From assembly GCA_961205875.1 (NCBI GenBank), contig OY540819.1, positions 6,326,501-6,390,500 on the forward strand: a stretch of DNA of 64,000 nucleotides, given 5' to 3'. How positions within the stretch are numbered: the first letter of the stretch is position 1; the number at the start of each line of letters is the position of its first letter. This document shows, piece after piece, positions 35,160-48,463 of this stretch. The notes below the pieces were generated by a model. That model was not told the origin of the DNA. It did no database searches and was given only the letters and a program-made list of their open reading frames with translations. This stretch comes from Sialis fuliginosa. Taxonomy: Eukaryota; Arthropoda; Insecta; Megaloptera; Sialidae. A program made the translations under genes and the position numbers.

Positions 35160-36475
35160 AATAATAATCTTCAATATTTAACTCTTTGAATAATTCCTTA
35201 CTAACCATGCATATTTAAAAAATAGAAATGCTAAACTCATTCAAAAAATTCCCAATCAAATTTCACTATCAATATTGTAAACATACTTATTCCATATAGT
35301 AGTTAAACTAAAATGACATTACTGATTATATAAAGTGGATATCACGTATGGTATATTTACATTATTAAACACATTATAGTTTGTGTGAAAGAGCTCTAAA
35401 GGTTAACGCATTATTATAGAGACCTCGTATGAATTGATGCTGTTAATATTGTGTATGACCTTTTTATTTTTCAGTTTTATTACAATATCGCGTACACGAA
35501 TTTGTACTACTTTACTTTACTAAACTACTAAATATTATTATGGCTTGAATAAAACTTTTACCTATACATACCGTATTTTTGTGATTAATTATGTATTGAA
35601 ATATTGCCAATTAATATAACTTATAATTATATTTCAAATAAAAAATTATTGCAAATTCAAATAAAAATATTTTCATATGTTCATAAGCTTTTAAATCTTT
35701 TATTACGGTAATTACAATAGAAGTAAATTCTGCATTATTATATATTCAACAAGTATTGATAGCTAGTCACTATTAAATTGTTTTACGTTTCCTTTGTATA
35801 TAAGTAAATAGTTTTTCAATTAACTTGAAGATGTCCGTTAGCTAATTGTTAGTTATTTTATTTTATTTATACAAAGGTGTCACGGGCATCGAACTCAAAC
35901 TATTTGATTGAATAAAGTTCACTTCTTACTAATTTACACGTTAATTAGATTTAAAAATAAAAATAAAGTTTATTTAAGATGAAGTCAAAAATATTACAAA
36001 CAAACGAGAATAAACAAGGATGAATCGCCCTATCCTTATAAATTTATAAGTTATACTATCTACACAATGATAAAAATTTGTTACTTTAAAATTAATCATA
36101 AATAAAAACTAAAAAAAATATTTTACAAAACTATAAACAATACATTTAAAATAATTAAAATTAAAAGACTCCGTTATGTTATACTAAAGGCGGCAATATA
36201 CAATATACATATCTACATATACATATATTTGTATGTCTTCCCAGTCATGTGCGAAAATATTTTAAGCATTTAAGAAAAGTCAAAAGCCTATAGTCAGAGC
36301 ATGCGTCTATTAGCACATGATAAATATGCTTACACCTACTTATTAGTATCAACTTTAATTAGGATCACGTGACTCATACTGTTTGTTATTGCTCAACAGT
36401 GGCCACACATGTTAAAACTATAGGGGTTCAGAATATTTATAAATTTGATTCAGAGGTCCGATGAGGATGAATATT
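35160..36475. other. AT-rich spacer
   Basis: No gene or well-defined repeat. Simple AT and AAT-type low-complexity tracts occur (for example near 35155 and 36080). Confidence 0.5.
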
Positions 36476-36479
36476 CAAA

Positions 36480-36765
36480 TAGCTTTTCATTATTTATGCG
36501 CATAGTCAAAAGTCTCTCGTCACGTCTGTCTGTCTGTGTACGATTTTTTCAATAACTACTGAACGGAGACGGATTTTATAGAGCGTTTTCACGAGGAAGG
36601 CTTAGGTGTATAATTTGTGGATATTTTGTGTAAAGTCGAACAAAAAAAATCGTCGAAGAGTTATTTTCGCGTGCGCTGTGTAAATAGTTAGCGATAAGTT
36701 TAATAGATTTATAACTGATTAAATTTATATCCCCGGACAATACCGGGTCCACTTTGCTAATATTA
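36480..36765. repeat. Unclassified dispersed-repeat-like block
   Basis: It contains a 'gtctgtctgtctgtgt' run and 'ataactactgaacggagacg', the style of sequence seen in dispersed insect repeats, ending in 'ggacaataccgggtccactt'. No second copy is clear within the window, so assignment is weak. Confidence 0.3.
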
Positions 36766-36769
36766 TAAT

Positions 36770-38690
36770 AATTTTAAAAGTTCACTTAAACAAATATTAA
36801 GGCATATCGGTTTAATTTTGTTATTTTAATAATAGCATTGATAAAGAATTTGTATATGATTCTTTGTAGGTACACCTACGTTTTAAAATCATTGCAAATG
36901 CAATAATTGAATAGACTGAAGAGGATGATAGCGAAACCAGCATATTTTAAACAAAAATTTGTCTGAAATTATAGGATATCAAAACATTATAGATTCGATT
37001 TGGATTTTATAGAGCAATGGTAAAAAACATTATACGGAGTACACCATTCACCATTGCTTTCTACGAAGCGTTTAAATTTGATACTTTGCACTCGTTATAG
37101 GCAATACTGGGCTTTAAGTGTGCACGTATGTTCTGTTTATTATGTTATTAATTTGTTCCTAGTAACGAGCCGCCACTGGCGGACACTTTGTTACTGTGAG
37201 TGAGTAATTTACATACATACGTGTGTTGGCCGGACAGCTCCGCAGTAGCAACACAAGCCTGTTGAAATTTTCAATTATACTAATTGTATGCATAATTATG
37301 TTAGTATTTTCAATTTAGCCCATGTAATCGATATTTACCTGAGCGCTGCTATAGATCCGCGAGTTTTTTATCTTAGTTTTATTGTTCTTTATATGGTTAA
37401 TTGGAATCCGAATAAGAAATAGGATGTCTGTATTAGTCATGATATTACCTTGTTTTACTGTTGATCAAATATGCAATACTAATGAGTCATCAAGTTACTG
37501 AAAGAACTTTTGATAATTTAATTAAATATATTGTTTTAACTACAAATATTTTCAATGAATGAATCGACTCGAGTTAATATCTGACTCAAGTAAAATATTC
37601 GTTCTTTTGTTCACTTCATTCAGCGGTAATGTAATTTATTTTTAACCGCACGTAATTTGTAGGTAAATATGTATATTATACTTACTAAAAAGTACCTTAT
37701 AAACGAGTCACTGAACGAAATATTTGATTGAATTGATATTAATGAGTCGAATCATTAAAAAGACTCATTTTTCCTATCTCTAGTTTTTAAAAAATATATC
37801 AACAAAACTGTAGTTACTCATTTTAATATCACTGCTGATAAAAATAACCTAATTATGGAGTAAACGCAATTTTTTATAACAAAATGATAACCGAATCTTT
37901 ATAAAATATCGAGCAACAATTCTGACTAAATAAGTCAAATTAACAATCTCATAGTCTAAAGTAAGCAATTTTAATACTAAGAAAAATAAATAGAGTGCTA
38001 TGAAATTCTTATTCAACAAAAAAATAATATCAAGATCAAAAATATAAAACAAGACTCTATATTTAAATTTAAGAGTTATCATAAAAGAACTCATCTTGAC
38101 TTGTATGTTCAAGTGCTTTCAGAACACTGGTTTGACAAATGGGAATTTTTCTTATATTTAATTAAGCCGCCTCATCAGATTTCCCCTCCGGACAAATTTT
38201 CCCCTTTGCGCGGTGAGTCGAGACAGTGGCGCAGTAAGAAACCGAAAATTCTGTAGAAATATGTATTTCATTCTGATTTTGTTTAATATTTTTTTAATTA
38301 TTGTTCGTTTTTCCACTCATTTCATCCACTCATAAGGATTTTCTTTATTTTCTATTAGCACGAATGGTAATAAAAGAGCTTGTATTAAAAAGTAAATAAT
38401 ATTAAAATAAAGGGTAGTTACGAGTAGTAACGAAATCTAAAATAAAAATAAATTGTTTGTAGTTTTCATTGCCAGTTTTTCAAAATTTTGGAGAAAAATC
38501 GCCGCAACTTTTGAACGAGTGGTCGGATTTGATTTTGGTTAACATATTTGAAATCAGCGTGTAAAAATCTATATAATAAACATACTTTTAATTAATTATT
38601 TTTTTTACTTATCAAAGTTCTTTCTTAGTTTCAATTTGTATAAAATTCTACTATAATTGGCACATATGCACCCTTTCTATTTTAGTAAAT
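36770..38690. other. AT-rich spacer with small GC-richer patches
   Basis: No gene is supported. Slightly GC-richer unique patches occur near 37160-37260 and 38160-38235. The minus-strand frame 37849-38112 is AT-driven, hydrophobic and without a family motif. Confidence 0.45.
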
Positions 38691-38693
38691 AAA

Positions 38694-38800
38694 TATGAGA
38701 ACTTCTTGTGAAGTCGAAACACGTGTCGAGTGACATTATTTTCTTGTGGTTAAGGTGTATTTATTTTTTGTTTAAGTGACTAAGAAACCACAGTTTCTCC
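38694..38800 (+). mobile_element. Decayed hammerhead-bearing repeat, copy 1
   Basis: The segment 'acttcttgtgaagtcgaaac' then 'acgtgtcgagtgac' matches the second half of a hammerhead: helix II ACTTC/GAAGT with loop TTGT, GAAA at 38716-38719, and stem III ACAC/GTGT with predicted cleavage after C38727. The first core half is degraded (AATATGA instead of CTGATGA). The following ~80 bases ('cttgtggttaagg', 'gtttaagtga') match 40780-40808 in reverse. Confidence 0.4.
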
Positions 38801-38809
38801 ATTCTATAT

Positions 38810-40770
38810 TGCAATATACTTATTACCACTGAGCTGTCAGAATAAAATCAAACTTATTAATTTAAAACTGCTGCATAAAAATAATCTATCTTAAAGTAAA
38901 TATAGCTTCATCAAAGGTGTTTAGTACTGTTTAAAAACTAGTATAGTTACTGTTAGCCTGATTTCAATCGATCGTTGTAAAAAAAACCATACATCAGGGT
39001 GAGTGAGATTCATCCGCCCACGCCGCCCTCTAGTTACGCCCATGATGTAGTGTGTATGTGGTAGTTAAGCGACGAATAACAAGACAAAACAAAAAGATAT
39101 CGTTGCCGACGACAGTCGGTGGAGCATGTTAGACAGACTGCTTGTAAAAACCGAAATCCTTTCGTCTACTCGACTTTTCATACCAGCGACTTTAAAACTG
39201 ATTTTTTTGTACGTGAGAATTAGAAAATGTGCACAATAAGAAGTACCCTTGGTAGATATTTTATCCAAACTAAATTTTATATAATGTCAGCAGGTTTATT
39301 CTCTGTCTGTCTGCAATGTAAGATTAAATTTGGCGATCTATTGCAATGTTTGGTAGAAATGTGATATATTTTACAATTATGAAATTAGTGATCGCTTAGG
39401 TATGTTTTCTTATATTATTCTTGGTGTCGAAATATAAAGTACGTCTTCTGGTATGTACAATTAATAATTCATTGTAGTAGGTATTATGTATCGAAACGTT
39501 ACTCGGTCATAATATTTCCACACAAAAGAAAAAAAAACATCATCAACGTTATAGCAAAGTATTATTTTAAAGCAGGGGTGTTTTTCCTTATATTTGAGCT
39601 CCACTCTGAGCACGTTTATGTATTAAATAATTATTGAAAAAACATTTTTAGTGTTTCCAAAGAAAAATTCAGAAGAATCGGAAGCATCGATCCAATATTT
39701 GGTTTCAAATAATAAAATCTTATATACGAGTTTTAAATTTCTGTGTATCCAATTAAGTGCACGGTGATGTATACATTTAAATATCATATTCTTGCATTTA
39801 TTATACAAAAGCAACCTCGGTACGTGAAAAAATGAAACAATGAAGCAATGGCTAAAACAAGGTCAATGAACATACTGTAAAATAGGATGAGATTAGATTG
39901 TTTTCGCTTTCAGTTTCATTTTTTTTCTTTTCACTTTCTAATATAGGTTCACGAAACAGTCTGCAACTTCTTTTGGTGACAGCAAAGAGTAAGTTGGCAA
40001 TTGAATGGGTATTTACTTTGAAGATTGTTTTTCAATTTCTCAATCCGTTCGCACGAAGCACTTTCCAAATTAACGCATCGGATTGTATGCGTTATTGAAG
40101 TATTTTATAACTGGCCGATTAATAAATCTACGTACGCATAGGTATTCGATGTTATGTAATAAGGTACTGCATTATTGGTGTAATTATATAGGTGTGATTA
40201 AATGTTTCTCTTAAGAAATTTTGATCGGTTGTGAAGATTTGATGCATCTTATGCTTGGAGCGAAATTTCAAAATACTTATCTCGTAGACATCGAGACTAT
40301 TTTCATTTAATATCCATTTGTTGCTTTTGTTCATAGAAAATATTTTTTCTAGTAAATATTTCAGTTTTCAAAATTCTTTTTTTAATTTAAGCACAATAAA
40401 TATAGCCCGTTTTACACCGAAACTCGTGTGAGTTTCTGTTGGTCTGTCTAGAAGACCTATTGATTTTAATACCAATTTGTTATGTCTCTAGAATTTTCTT
40501 TCGTTCACGATCAACATTAAAAATGCACCGAATTGAATTTTTTTTTACAAAATTTTCGTTTCAACCAGAACTCGAGATCTATACTGGTGTTAGATATAAT
40601 ATATACACAATTTTGTACATATTTGGTACCTATAAATATCATATAACAGTACCTAATTCTATAGCAAATTCTACTGAAATATTACATATGTAATGGTTCT
40701 CTACTACACTGATAACCGATTAACTATAAACAAAAATCGAAAAGCGGACTAAACACTTAAACTAATTATA
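38810..40770. other. AT-rich spacer between two hammerhead-like repeats
   Basis: No gene recognised. Several frames of about 60-85 codons on both strands carry no domain. A short GC-richer patch with 'ccgcccacgccgccctctag' lies near 39015-39035. Its position between two inverted copies of one repeat raises the possibility of a composite insertion, but no coding remnant supports it. Confidence 0.35.
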
Positions 40771-40775
40771 AACAT

Positions 40776-40915
40776 CTTAACCACAAAAAAAACAATCTCA
40801 CTCAATACGTGTTTCGACTTCACAAGAAGTCCTCATCTGAAGTTTAATAGTTTCAGTTTGAAATAATTAGTATAAGATGTGACTAAGAAACCACAATTTC
40901 TCCGTTTTCCAGTAG
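40776..40915 (-). mobile_element. Decayed hammerhead-bearing repeat, copy 2 (inverted)
   Basis: On the minus strand, 40839 down to 40808 reads CAGATGAGGACTTC then TTGT then GAAGTC and GAAACACG. Helix II is six perfect pairs and the core differs from CTGATGA at one base, with one extra G before helix II. It is homologous to 38694-38760. The block 'gtgactaagaaaccaca' (about 40887) also occurs at 38777 in the same orientation as copy 1, so two partial copies may abut here. Confidence 0.4.
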
Positions 40916-41341
40916 TAAGCAGACTAAAGGTTAAGATAACTTTGATATACAAAAATATTTTTCTGTTGTGATAAATAATCAAACATTTTCGAATAAAAAT
41001 TATAAAATTGACAAAAATAAATTAAGTCGTTTTGGCTTATAATTAATTCATTTCGAACATAATTAAGTTAACTAATTGTAAGTACGTAAATAAGTTATAA
41101 CTATTTAACTAGGATCATTTAAATGCAGATAAACGTAGGTCGCGTGCGCGTAAAAGAATCCTATTGATAAGTCGAGTTTTTATGATCGTGTCTGATTACC
41201 GCGTGCACGGCAAACACCTGTGGGCCATCCCCTAGTCGCGCATACAGTGACGCTCTACGTACAAGGATGTAAGATAATTAGTAAGAAAAATTCAATATAC
41301 ATTAATATGTACAATATACATATATTTTCGAAATTGCCTTT

Positions 41342-41948
41342 TGCTTCCTCGCAATATCGAAGATACGAGAAGCTATGTGATAGTTTCAGATTGAGACAAA
41401 AAAAATGTTCTCCGATTTCAAAATTTTAAATTGATTTATCCGTTTCACGTCAAGGCAAACACTTTTCGTTCCGTGTCTGTCTGTCTGTCTGTCCGTGTGT
41501 CCGTCTGTCCCCTGGATCCTTGTCACACGCATAACTCATGAACCACTGAACTGATATTATTGAAACTTGGTCGGATGGTTGGGTCTGGCTTGAGGACGGT
41601 CCCATTTCAAAATCATCAAAATCGTGTGTAAGGCGGAGGGGTGACACCCCAGAATATTTATTTTTTCAAGATATCTCAAGAACGATACATGTTACGTAAA
41701 AATTGTATAGAATATTTTTTGTAGAGCATTAAAATTTTCTATAATATGGGTCTACAACGTTTTTTGTAAAATGTTCCCTTACAAAGATTTATCTCAATTT
41801 ATTTTTAAAATTCGTGTTTTGTTTTTCTAAATTTTCTAATTTTCTAAATCTCAACATTCTCGGTTTTTATTTAAATTGTTCAATAATTAACTACCTTTGG
41901 TGAATTTAGCACGAGGAAGCACTGTGCATTTACTTGGGAAATGTTTTA
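41342..41948 (+). repeat. Dispersed repeat, family B (longest copy)
   Basis: The copy is about 600 bp. It begins TGCTTCCTCGCAATATCGAA and includes a (GTCT)n run near 41476-41500, 'cataactcatgaaccactga', 'cgtgtgtaaggcggaggggt' and 'agcacgaggaagcactgtgc'. It defines the family seen at 13889, 17222 and 26812. The frame 41450-41647 on the minus strand reads this repeat and has a twin in the 26.9-kb copy; it is not a gene. Confidence 0.75.
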
Positions 41949-41949
41949 T

Positions 41950-44900
41950 TTATTTTATACACAAATGAAAAGTGATAAAATATAAGTAAAAATAATAATA
42001 TAGAGGATAAAATTAAAATCTCTTTTATCTGAAAATCTAATGCTTTATCTCCAAGTAATTTGAAAAAAAAACTAAAAAAGTTAACTCCTAAATGTATCTT
42101 TAGCAACTATCATTGTCTATTAATCAGATATCAATTTATCTAAGATACCACCTTCCATTACGATCTCTGATAAGACACAATACTTCAACAATACTATGTT
42201 GAAGTTTAACTCTTGATGTAATAAATGAATTATAATTGTCAAACTAGAATTCTATGATTATGTAACAAATAATTGCAGGTTTCTTATATAACGTAACTGT
42301 TCTGAAATATTGTATGTATTTACTTATAAATGTTAAACATTTTGATAAAATTAGCTCAGATGTATATTTTTATAAGTATATTATATATATTTGAAATGCT
42401 GTTAATTGAAATTTTATGCCGATCTTTGTAGGGTATCAATTGGCTTATTTTTACATTAGAATACATTTTTATAAATAATTGCATTGTTTTGCTTATAAGC
42501 TGAATAATAAAATTGTTAAAAAATCTGTTATGTATTCATAATGAAGGTATATATTATTATACATAGAATACATTGTTAATATTTTTAATGTAGTTGATTT
42601 TTTATATTTTATAATAACAAAAAGTTATACGCTAAATTATTTAGAAACCTTTCACTATCATTTGAATAACAAAGTATAATATCGAAAAATAAAAATATTT
42701 CAAACAGGTAGATATCAATACACAAAGAATAAATAAAGTCAAATTAGTGTGTGTGTGTGTATGTGGCCATTTCACGCACGGTGAAAGTCTGTTACAGATA
42801 ATTATTTGATACGTATAAGTTACAGGTGTGAACAGAAGGGGTATAAAAAACCTGCTACAATTCGTCTTTACAACTTAATATACCTACACATCTACGTATG
42901 CATGCATGTTTGTTAATTAACAAAAAAACACATATACAAATAATATACATATAATTTAATAATATGAAACTGCATTTTTTAATTTTTTTTTTTAAATAAT
43001 TAACTGTCAGATTAGCTTTCTCAATACCTATTTACAATATATAGTTTTTTTAAAGGCAATATAATCCATTATGATAGTTTTTAGACTCTGCCTGTCTGTA
43101 TATTTTTCCGAATTAGTTTAGACTATATTATTATGATAATTTAATTAGGGCAGGCCCATTGTACAAAAATATATAAAAGTTATAGTTTTGATTTTGATGT
43201 ATTTAAACAAACAATTTATATTGAATAGTTAGGTCATTAACGTATTAAATAACATTATAATTGATATTTTTAAATAAAATAGCATAAAAATTAAAAGGGT
43301 AACAAATAACAGTTGTTAACAGTCTTGAATCAACAATTTATATTGGATAATTAGGTCTAATGTATACAAATGAAAACAATTTGATTTCAAAACACACACC
43401 AGAAGTTGCAGTTAATTTCTATAGTAAAATTGAGATCCAAAACATTTATTGATATTTTAATTCGGAGCTATAATTGCAACATAAAAATCAAATTTGAGCG
43501 CCCCACACATAAAAAAGGTCATTTATCTTTGGTCACCCCTAAACACTACACCTTGTAAACCAAGACTCATAACAAAATTTTTAAAGTTTCAAATATTTTA
43601 TTACTTTATTTAAAACATACCAAAAATATATATTTAAATATTCATATAGTCTTGCAATTTTTTTATTAACAATTGTCTTTTATAAACATGTGTAATTTAA
43701 TGAGAATATATAATAGGATTTACATTAGAATAACAAATAAGAATCCGAGACGTACGGTGTTGTATTCAGGTCACCGTCATTAGCGAATGCTGCTCCAATT
43801 TGACCAGCGAAACTCAAACATATAAACTCCAAATAATCATATTCTTATGTTGGTATGTGTTTATATTGGAACATAGGTGTATTAAGTATAATTTGGAGGA
43901 CATTTATTGATTTTTATTAAGATACGTTTATTCTAATTATAAAGATTTTTATGTTGAATGTTTGTTTATATTTTTAAACTAAACTTTTAGTGATAATGAA
44001 TAAAAGGGAAAATATACTTTTTGAGAAGTAGATTTTATACTATAGTATAAGAGAAGTTTTACTGAATGGTTATATTCTATTAGGCTTTAACAACGATATA
44101 AACAGAAAGTTTGGACACAACTTTAGGTTGTTGTTATTAATATAACATTTCATAACGACCTTTAACGATTCCGCGGTAAATTAAAGGCACTTTTAAGGAG
44201 TCTTGAAAATGCCCACTTCAATCAATGGCCAATATATTGACCAAACCGTTAAGACTTACTTTAATAACTGAGAACTGTGAAGTAATTTTATAACAAAACA
44301 ATTTTTTCAAAATTTTATTAATTTAAGAAATATACTATAGGTAGGTATCTCTTAATTGACTTCTTTATACATAATATACTAAGTTCATTAAAAAAATATT
44401 TTTGCTTCCTTATCGCAAATAAAAAATGTGTTAGTATTTAATTTTTTTTACTCATATATCTTACCTTTATTATTATAAAATAACCATCTGTATTACAAAA
44501 ATAGCAAGATTGAGTCTAAAGGCCTTCAAAATATTTATATCCGTTGAAAGGAAAACTTTTTTGTTATGATTACATAAAATAATAATTTATAAAATCGGTT
44601 TCGTTCTGAAATCTTCGCAACAAGGATTCGATGTACAGAATTAGAAACGTTATTATGTACATTTGTTTACATACAGACCTTGGTGGACTCGCTAATTTTC
44701 ACAAGGTTTCTTATATACATAGTTTTGTAATTAATTTGTGTCAAGATTAAGTGAAAATGCATTTTTTAAGTTCGCAATACATAATAGCTTCCTATTTTTC
44801 TACGTATTAAAATATTATTTATTTATTTGTTTTGTGTAACATAACAAAATATGTAAATGACAAACAACAAGAAATAGAGTTTTTTAAATTTCAATTAAAT

Positions 44901-45195
44901 ACACAGGGTGCATTTAATTTAATTGCGGAATATAAGGATGTCAATGTTATTTCGGACGTATACAATTATATATTTGTCTCCTGTTAATATTACAATAAAC
45001 TTGTAATTTTTTTCTTGTTTTGAATATGAATCAATATTAACCTTCAGTTTTGATAATTAACACCCAAATAAGTATTTACATATTATTAAAAAATGGCAAT
45101 TTTAATTATCAAAAATAAAATTTTCATATACTTAATGTCAAAAAAAATTAATAAGGTTGTAAAACAAACCAATGTATGAAGTTATTTCGGTATTC
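41950..45195. other. AT-rich spacer with GT microsatellite
   Basis: The stretch is over 3 kb and has no recognised gene. A (GT)n run of about 14 bases lies at 42747-42760. A small patch 'gagcgccccacacat' near 43497 and a GC-richer patch near 43745-43800 are unassigned. The rest is AT-rich. Confidence 0.5.
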
Positions 45196-45200
45196 TGATT

Positions 45201-45335
45201 GGTAGTGACTGACTCATCAACACCCAGCCCAAACCTCTGGATCTAGAAATGTGAAATTTTATAAATGTCTTTCTTTTATGACATTAACACCCAATTTTCC
45301 TAAATTCAACCCCTGAAGTGAAATACGAAATTTCC
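45201..45335 (+). repeat. 5' fragment of the 14300-type Helitron-like repeat
   Basis: 'gactgactcatcaacaccca', 'ctggatctagaaatgtgaaa' and 'gtctttcttttatgacatta' match 14317-14400 in order. The tandem-repeat body and the CTAG end are missing. Confidence 0.55.
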
Positions 45336-45717
45336 AGAAAATCATTCAATATCTATTTCATATCTTTGTCCAAAAATTGAAAACGTTGCTGTCTACCTTT
45401 TTTCGCATGTAAAATATATTTATAAAAAATCGACTTTCTCAACTATTTTATAAATGGATCATTTTGGCTTTTGAACGATTCATATATTGTTCGAAAAATA
45501 TTATGTATAAAATTTATTAATAACTTACTTTATATAGTTTTCAAGAGCTATAATATCAAAGATACAAGTTCATAAAATTTATTCAACACATTGTACTCTA
45601 AACATTAAACATTTTTTAACACGGTTTCTTGTAATATTTCAATTACAATATTAATATGTTCATTGTAGGCACATTCACCGTTATCCCAAATCATTGATCA
45701 TTTACTGTTATCGATGT

Positions 45718-45747
45718 GGGAGCGGGAGGGGGGAGGTGGGGGGAGGG
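45718..45747 (+). other. G-rich tract, putative G-quadruplex
   Basis: Thirty bases contain at least five GGG runs separated by one to three bases, meeting the usual G3+ quadruplex rule. It sits in otherwise AT-rich DNA with slight GC enrichment to about 45800. Structure formation and function are inference. Confidence 0.5.
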
Positions 45748-46383
45748 CATTATAGCAAACACACCAATCCGATGAACCTGGTCGATATTATTGTACTGGT
45801 GTGAAGGTACGGCAATGTAAATAATATATTCACAAATAATAATACCGGAATACTGAACTGAATATACCTTATATATACGAGATAAGATCGCGAACACAAA
45901 AATATTTTAATATCCACACGAAGAAGAAAACTATCGATCTTTATTCCGACCGACTACATTCAATGAAACTATTTCGTACTTTTTCAGTGGCGTACAGCCA
46001 TTTTATTTATTATTTGAAAACAATACCATTATCATTACTGATTATTATCAAATTATATGAAGCATTCCACGTCAATAATGCCATTAGTAATATTATAGTC
46101 TTTATCATTGATAGCTCGAATCGTATTAAAAATGGATTATATTAAATAGGGTATAGAATTTATTGACATGCAATTTACTTTTTTGAAATTCATCTAGAGA
46201 ACTAAAACCGATATTTATTTTTTTAAATGCACTCTAGCTGTAGCTAGGTTTTTGAAGGATGATTATTTTTGTTTTATTTTATTTAAAATAAATATGTCTC
46301 GTTTTCGAAGTAAAGAGAGCCAGAACTAATTAGTGTTTATCTTCAATTCATGGCAAAAAATATGCATTATATCTTATTACTTT

Positions 46384-46715
46384 AGCTGTGCCCGCAGTTT
46401 CGTTCGTGTGGACTACAGAATTATTGTTTAGAATTTTTTTTAAATATAATTTTTGTATTCTAGATAGTTCTTTACTACATTATATTGTTCAATATTTAAC
46501 GATTTAGGCAGCGTATTGCAAAAGAGCGCGCTGGCGGCAAACATTTTTCCAACTTGATTTACTATTATCGTCATTGCTTATTTCTTATGTTACCTAACGT
46601 AATAAAATATATACTAAAACGTGGGCAAAGAATATATCTATGAATTTTAAAAAAACATATAAATCGGATGTATTAAGCGCATTAACGGACACACAGACAG
46701 ACGTTGCATTTTTTA
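46384..46715 (-). mobile_element. Helitron-like element
   Basis: It is the reverse-orientation homologue of 34825-35152. The minus-strand 3' end reads 'gtccacacgaacgaaactgc' then 'gggcacagctaa', a degraded hairpin followed by CTAA (CTRR rule). Landmarks include 'gcgcgctggcggcaaac' and 'atgttacctaacgtaata', and it finishes in the same 'acagacgttgcatttt' as the window start. Non-coding. Confidence 0.55.
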
Positions 46716-46924
46716 TATTTTGAAATTTGTATTTTACCCTGTAATATGTTTACCTTTAAATGTAGTTAATTAGGTTTGGTCCATTTTATGAAAAACGACA
46801 TTATTTTTTTTTAGTGGTAATCGACACAAAAACTAAAGGGTCTTGAACGCCGCATCGTTTTGACACGTAGAATTGTTTCTACATGGTTGGCTATGATCAC
46901 TGAATTGCATGTTTTAGCACAAGC

Positions 46925-47350
46925 GATCCCCTTTTACCGCGCGCTTCTTAAAGACACATATCCAAACGGCACAAGTAAGAGAAAATACATATACGCCACT
47001 GCATTTTACATACCCACACAATCACATCGAACAACATAACTCGTCCGCGGCAAACAAAGAGACCGTGGATAGACGCAGTTGTTATGTTTGACGGATTGCG
47101 AAGTACACACGAAGTGTCAATATTTCCTGTTCCATGTCTTCTTTGAAGAGGGTCTTTGACCATGGTCCGATGCGCCAAGGCAGCCGGAGTGAGATGCACA
47201 TATGTAGTGGATGTAGACAGAAAGAAACAGAACTAACGCGCGGGGCGGCAAAAGTGAACCGTGACTCTCTTCTTCTTTACGTTTGTCCGGTTGTCACCCC
47301 CCCACCCTCCCGTTCCCTTTTTAGAGTCACGGCTACTCGTACACATTAGA
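46925..47350. other. GC-rich unique island with C-run
   Basis: This is one of the larger GC- and CpG-enriched islands. It contains 'gtcacccccccaccctcccg' near 47296, a GC-rich 'acgcgcggggcggc' near 47235, and an ATG-containing segment at 47134. Frames on both strands (71-83 codons) show no domain. A promoter or first-exon role is possible but unproven. Confidence 0.3.
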
Positions 47351-47851
47351 TTTTGCAAATTGTTTTACAGTTTTTGTTATTGGGTGTAGGTTTTAATAAT
47401 GTTTGATGATATTATGTAAGACAATATTACAATTAGTGTAATTTGAATTGTTATTTTAAATACCTGTGGATTCTGTATTTCCTTGTTCGTAATTTTTTTA
47501 CCAGAACCGGATTTTTTTTAATTATATGCCCAATCATAACAAATATAGCCTTGTAATTCGGCGCGAGAAGAGGAAAATACGTCATCTGGGGTACCCAAGC
47601 TGATTGGTTAAAAGCTACTGAGGCAACCTGTGATTTACTAACCTTACTAGTATTAACATTTTTGAGGTTGAAAAAAGTTAAGCAATATCACTCTATGAGG
47701 TATTTATAGTACGATTGACAACTGTGTTATATTGTTTATAAAATTAAACAATTACGTTTTATAAATAATACAATTCGGTACCTTGTAGAAAGTTTTTGAT
47801 CTAGATTTAATTTTTTTGGTACCGGACAGTATCGAATCATTTACAGATTAT

Positions 47852-48095
47852 TAATGCTGCGCAGGAGACGAGACGAAAGTCTCGAATTTGATATTTTAAT
47901 TTTTTTTTATGCAATTAACAAAGAAATTTTGAAATAAAACGAATCTTATACATTTTGCTGTAATTATTAATATAAAAATGAATATCAAATGGTAATTTTT
48001 TTTATTTATTAATAAAAAGTTTGAACCGAGACTCTCGACGAGACTTATAAATAAAGTTAATGTCAAGGAAAGTTTCGTCTCAGCATGCAGCCCTA
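47852..48095. mobile_element. GAGAC-rich hAT-type MITE with 8-bp TSD
   Basis: The element is 244 bp, starting TAATGCTGCGCAGGAGACGA and ending 'cgtctcagcatgcagcccta'. Perfect 8-bp direct repeats CAGATTAT flank it (47844-47851 and 48096-48103). The terminal repeats pair imperfectly (consensus start TAGGGCTGC). Internal 'gagactctcgacgagac' repeats give it a strong foldback character. Related copies are at 3706 and 10779. Non-coding. Confidence 0.75.
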
Positions 48096-48463
48096 CAGAT
48101 TATTAAAACGAACTACTTTTACATAAACACAAATTACTGCTCATCTCTCTAAATGTGGGTGACAAACAAACAGAACTGTAAATGTACTTAGCTGTAAGTA
48201 GGTAGTAGATGTTGGCAGTTTTTAGACATAAATTGTAATAGTCTAGTACTCTTCTTCTATTTGACTTTACCGTGTGTGATCTCGGCCACTCACCGGTACT
48301 ATGCACTGAAAACAGGAAAATCGCGCAGAGTCGGATTCTATCGGTATCATTACAAACTAATTATTAACACATTGTCGTTCTTGTTGGTTTGTGGTACAAC
48401 ATTATAGAAACAAATTACATGCTACTGACTGAGATATAAGATTGCAGAATGTTTATATTAAAT

